From Zea mays (Eukaryota; Streptophyta; Magnoliopsida; Poales; Poaceae), in contig NC_050100.1 in the NCBI RefSeq assembly GCF_902167145.1, positions 191,635,439 to 191,699,438 on the forward strand: 64,000 nucleotides of DNA, read 5' to 3'. Below are positions 63,170 to 64,000 of the stretch, piece after piece; the stretch's first letter is position 1, and every line of letters starts with the position of its first letter. The notes under the pieces are model-generated. The model ran no database searches. It saw only the letters and a list, made by a program, of their open reading frames with translations, and was not told the origin of the DNA. The position numbers and the translations under genes were made by a program.

Positions 63170-64000
63170 TGAAGCGTCCCGATCCTTTGGGACTCAAATA
63201 TGATACAATTACTAGTCCCAGGAGGCTAGTAACCACATTCATTACTTCAATTGGTTATAGAGTTTGAATAATGTTATTACAATACTGGAGGATACAAGCT
63301 CGAAAGTGAGCCGAAAAACATAAAGTGCAGTGGAAGATAAAATAGCCCAGGCCACAGGCAGAACTAGGTGAAGACACAACCCCATCAATCAAGCATAGCA
63401 GAAAAGAAGTCTTCAGCTGCTGAAAAACATAAATAAATCTGGGTGAATACACTAGGTATTCCGCAAGCCCACCTGGCTCCCGTAAAGAGAAAGTGACCTA
63501 TATGGTACATTCTTATTATGGTGGAGTTGAAGTCACTCATACTTTTTCAGAGAAAGGCGGTATTCGTTGTTTATGGTTTTCGCAAGACAATAGAAGTAAC
63601 ACTTGCTTGACCACCACTGAGCTTCCCGCTCCCGTGGTACCACTTTCTTTTCAGAACATACACACACATTTCCCTGTTCCCGGTTGTAGTGGAAACACTA
63701 ATTGTCAAACAATACCAGACTCGTCCATACCAGTGGACACGGACTATTCGAATAGGTTTAGACTCTGCGCAGAGGGGTACACTTTACCCACTAGTCCAGC
63801 TCTGCGATCTCATGGCCAATGAGACCCAAATCTGAAACTCTTTCCTTCGTTGTACGTCCGAACCTTAACGGTTATACTGGAAGGAGTCAGGCCACCGCCA
63901 TGTCCAAACTGGACAAAACATTCCCCCTCCTTATCTTCCCGGTGCTCCCCAGCCTTCATAACCCTGGGGTTGGACCGTACGAGTTCAGATCGAGTGGCTG
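63170..64000 (-). repeat. Element G 5' LTR (partial)
   Basis: Matches 54835-55665, with about 22 differences counted by eye, mostly transitions. The U3 region and promoter lie beyond the window. Confidence 0.92.

Larger units (their letters stand above)
54835..64000 (-). mobile_element. Element G: Del/Tekay-type Ty3/gypsy chromovirus, truncated by the window end
   Basis: One full LTR (2802 bp), a 5533-bp interior and the first 831 bases of the second LTR are visible. Minus-strand order is 5' LTR, tRNA-Met primer site, extra ORF, gag, protease, RT, RNase H, integrase, chromodomain, polypurine tract and 3' LTR. The visible LTR parts differ by about 2.6% by eye. Coding is nearly complete but broken by three TAG codons, one frameshift and a protease active-site change. 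Confidence 0.93.

Overview
This window is a stack of nested transposable elements from a grass genome. I found no host gene, no RNA gene and no CRISPR array. The families point to maize or a close relative (Zea): Huck-like Tat-lineage gypsy elements with LTRs TGTCGGGGACC...GCCGACA, a Sirevirus copia element with duplicated polypurine tracts and CACCGGAC palindromes in its LTR, and Del/Tekay-type chromoviruses with 2.8-4 kb LTRs. The host call is inference; the element structures are read directly.

Layout, outside to inside. Element A (minus strand, Del-like, non-coding interior) starts before base 1 and runs to 54834. Its 3' LTR ends at 672. Its short interior is 673-2281 plus 17096-17238. 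Its 5' LTR is broken into 17239-17361, 30228-32760 and 54164-54834. Element B (Huck-like, minus, 2282-17090, TSD CAAAG) sits in the interior of A. Element C (Huck-like, plus, 17362-30222, TSD ACTAT) sits in the 5' LTR of A. Element D (Sirevirus copia, minus, 32761-54158, TSD AATCC) sits further along the same LTR. Inside D are element E (gypsy, minus, 37121-49152, TSD ATTTT), which splits the D integrase gene, and F, a 395-bp hAT-type MITE (49631-50025, TSD CTAGTCGG). Element G (chromovirus, minus, 54835 to beyond the window end) also sits in the 5' LTR of A and is cut by the window.

Gene content is element-encoded. B and C carry gag-protease, reverse transcriptase, two RNase H domains and integrase. 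B also has an antisense five-exon gene between integrase and its 3' LTR, with its own TATA box. D carries an uninterrupted 810-codon gag and a pol broken by E and F. E keeps only an integrase/chromodomain end and a protease scrap. G has an extra ORF before gag, then gag, protease, RT, RNase H, integrase and chromodomain. No copy looks autonomous: each pol has stops, frameshifts, deletions or catalytic substitutions.

By eye, LTR pairs differ by about 4-5% (A, on 200 bp), about 3% (B, D, and the visible part of G) and about 2% (C). E differs by 5 bases in 4017 and is by far the youngest. The most interesting signals are: a conserved hairpin beside the polypurine tract in three different elements; the intron-bearing antisense gene of B and its replacement in C; lesions shared at identical codons by B and C; complementary catalytic losses in B and C; and a D gag-pol junction that can be joined only by splicing or a bypass.
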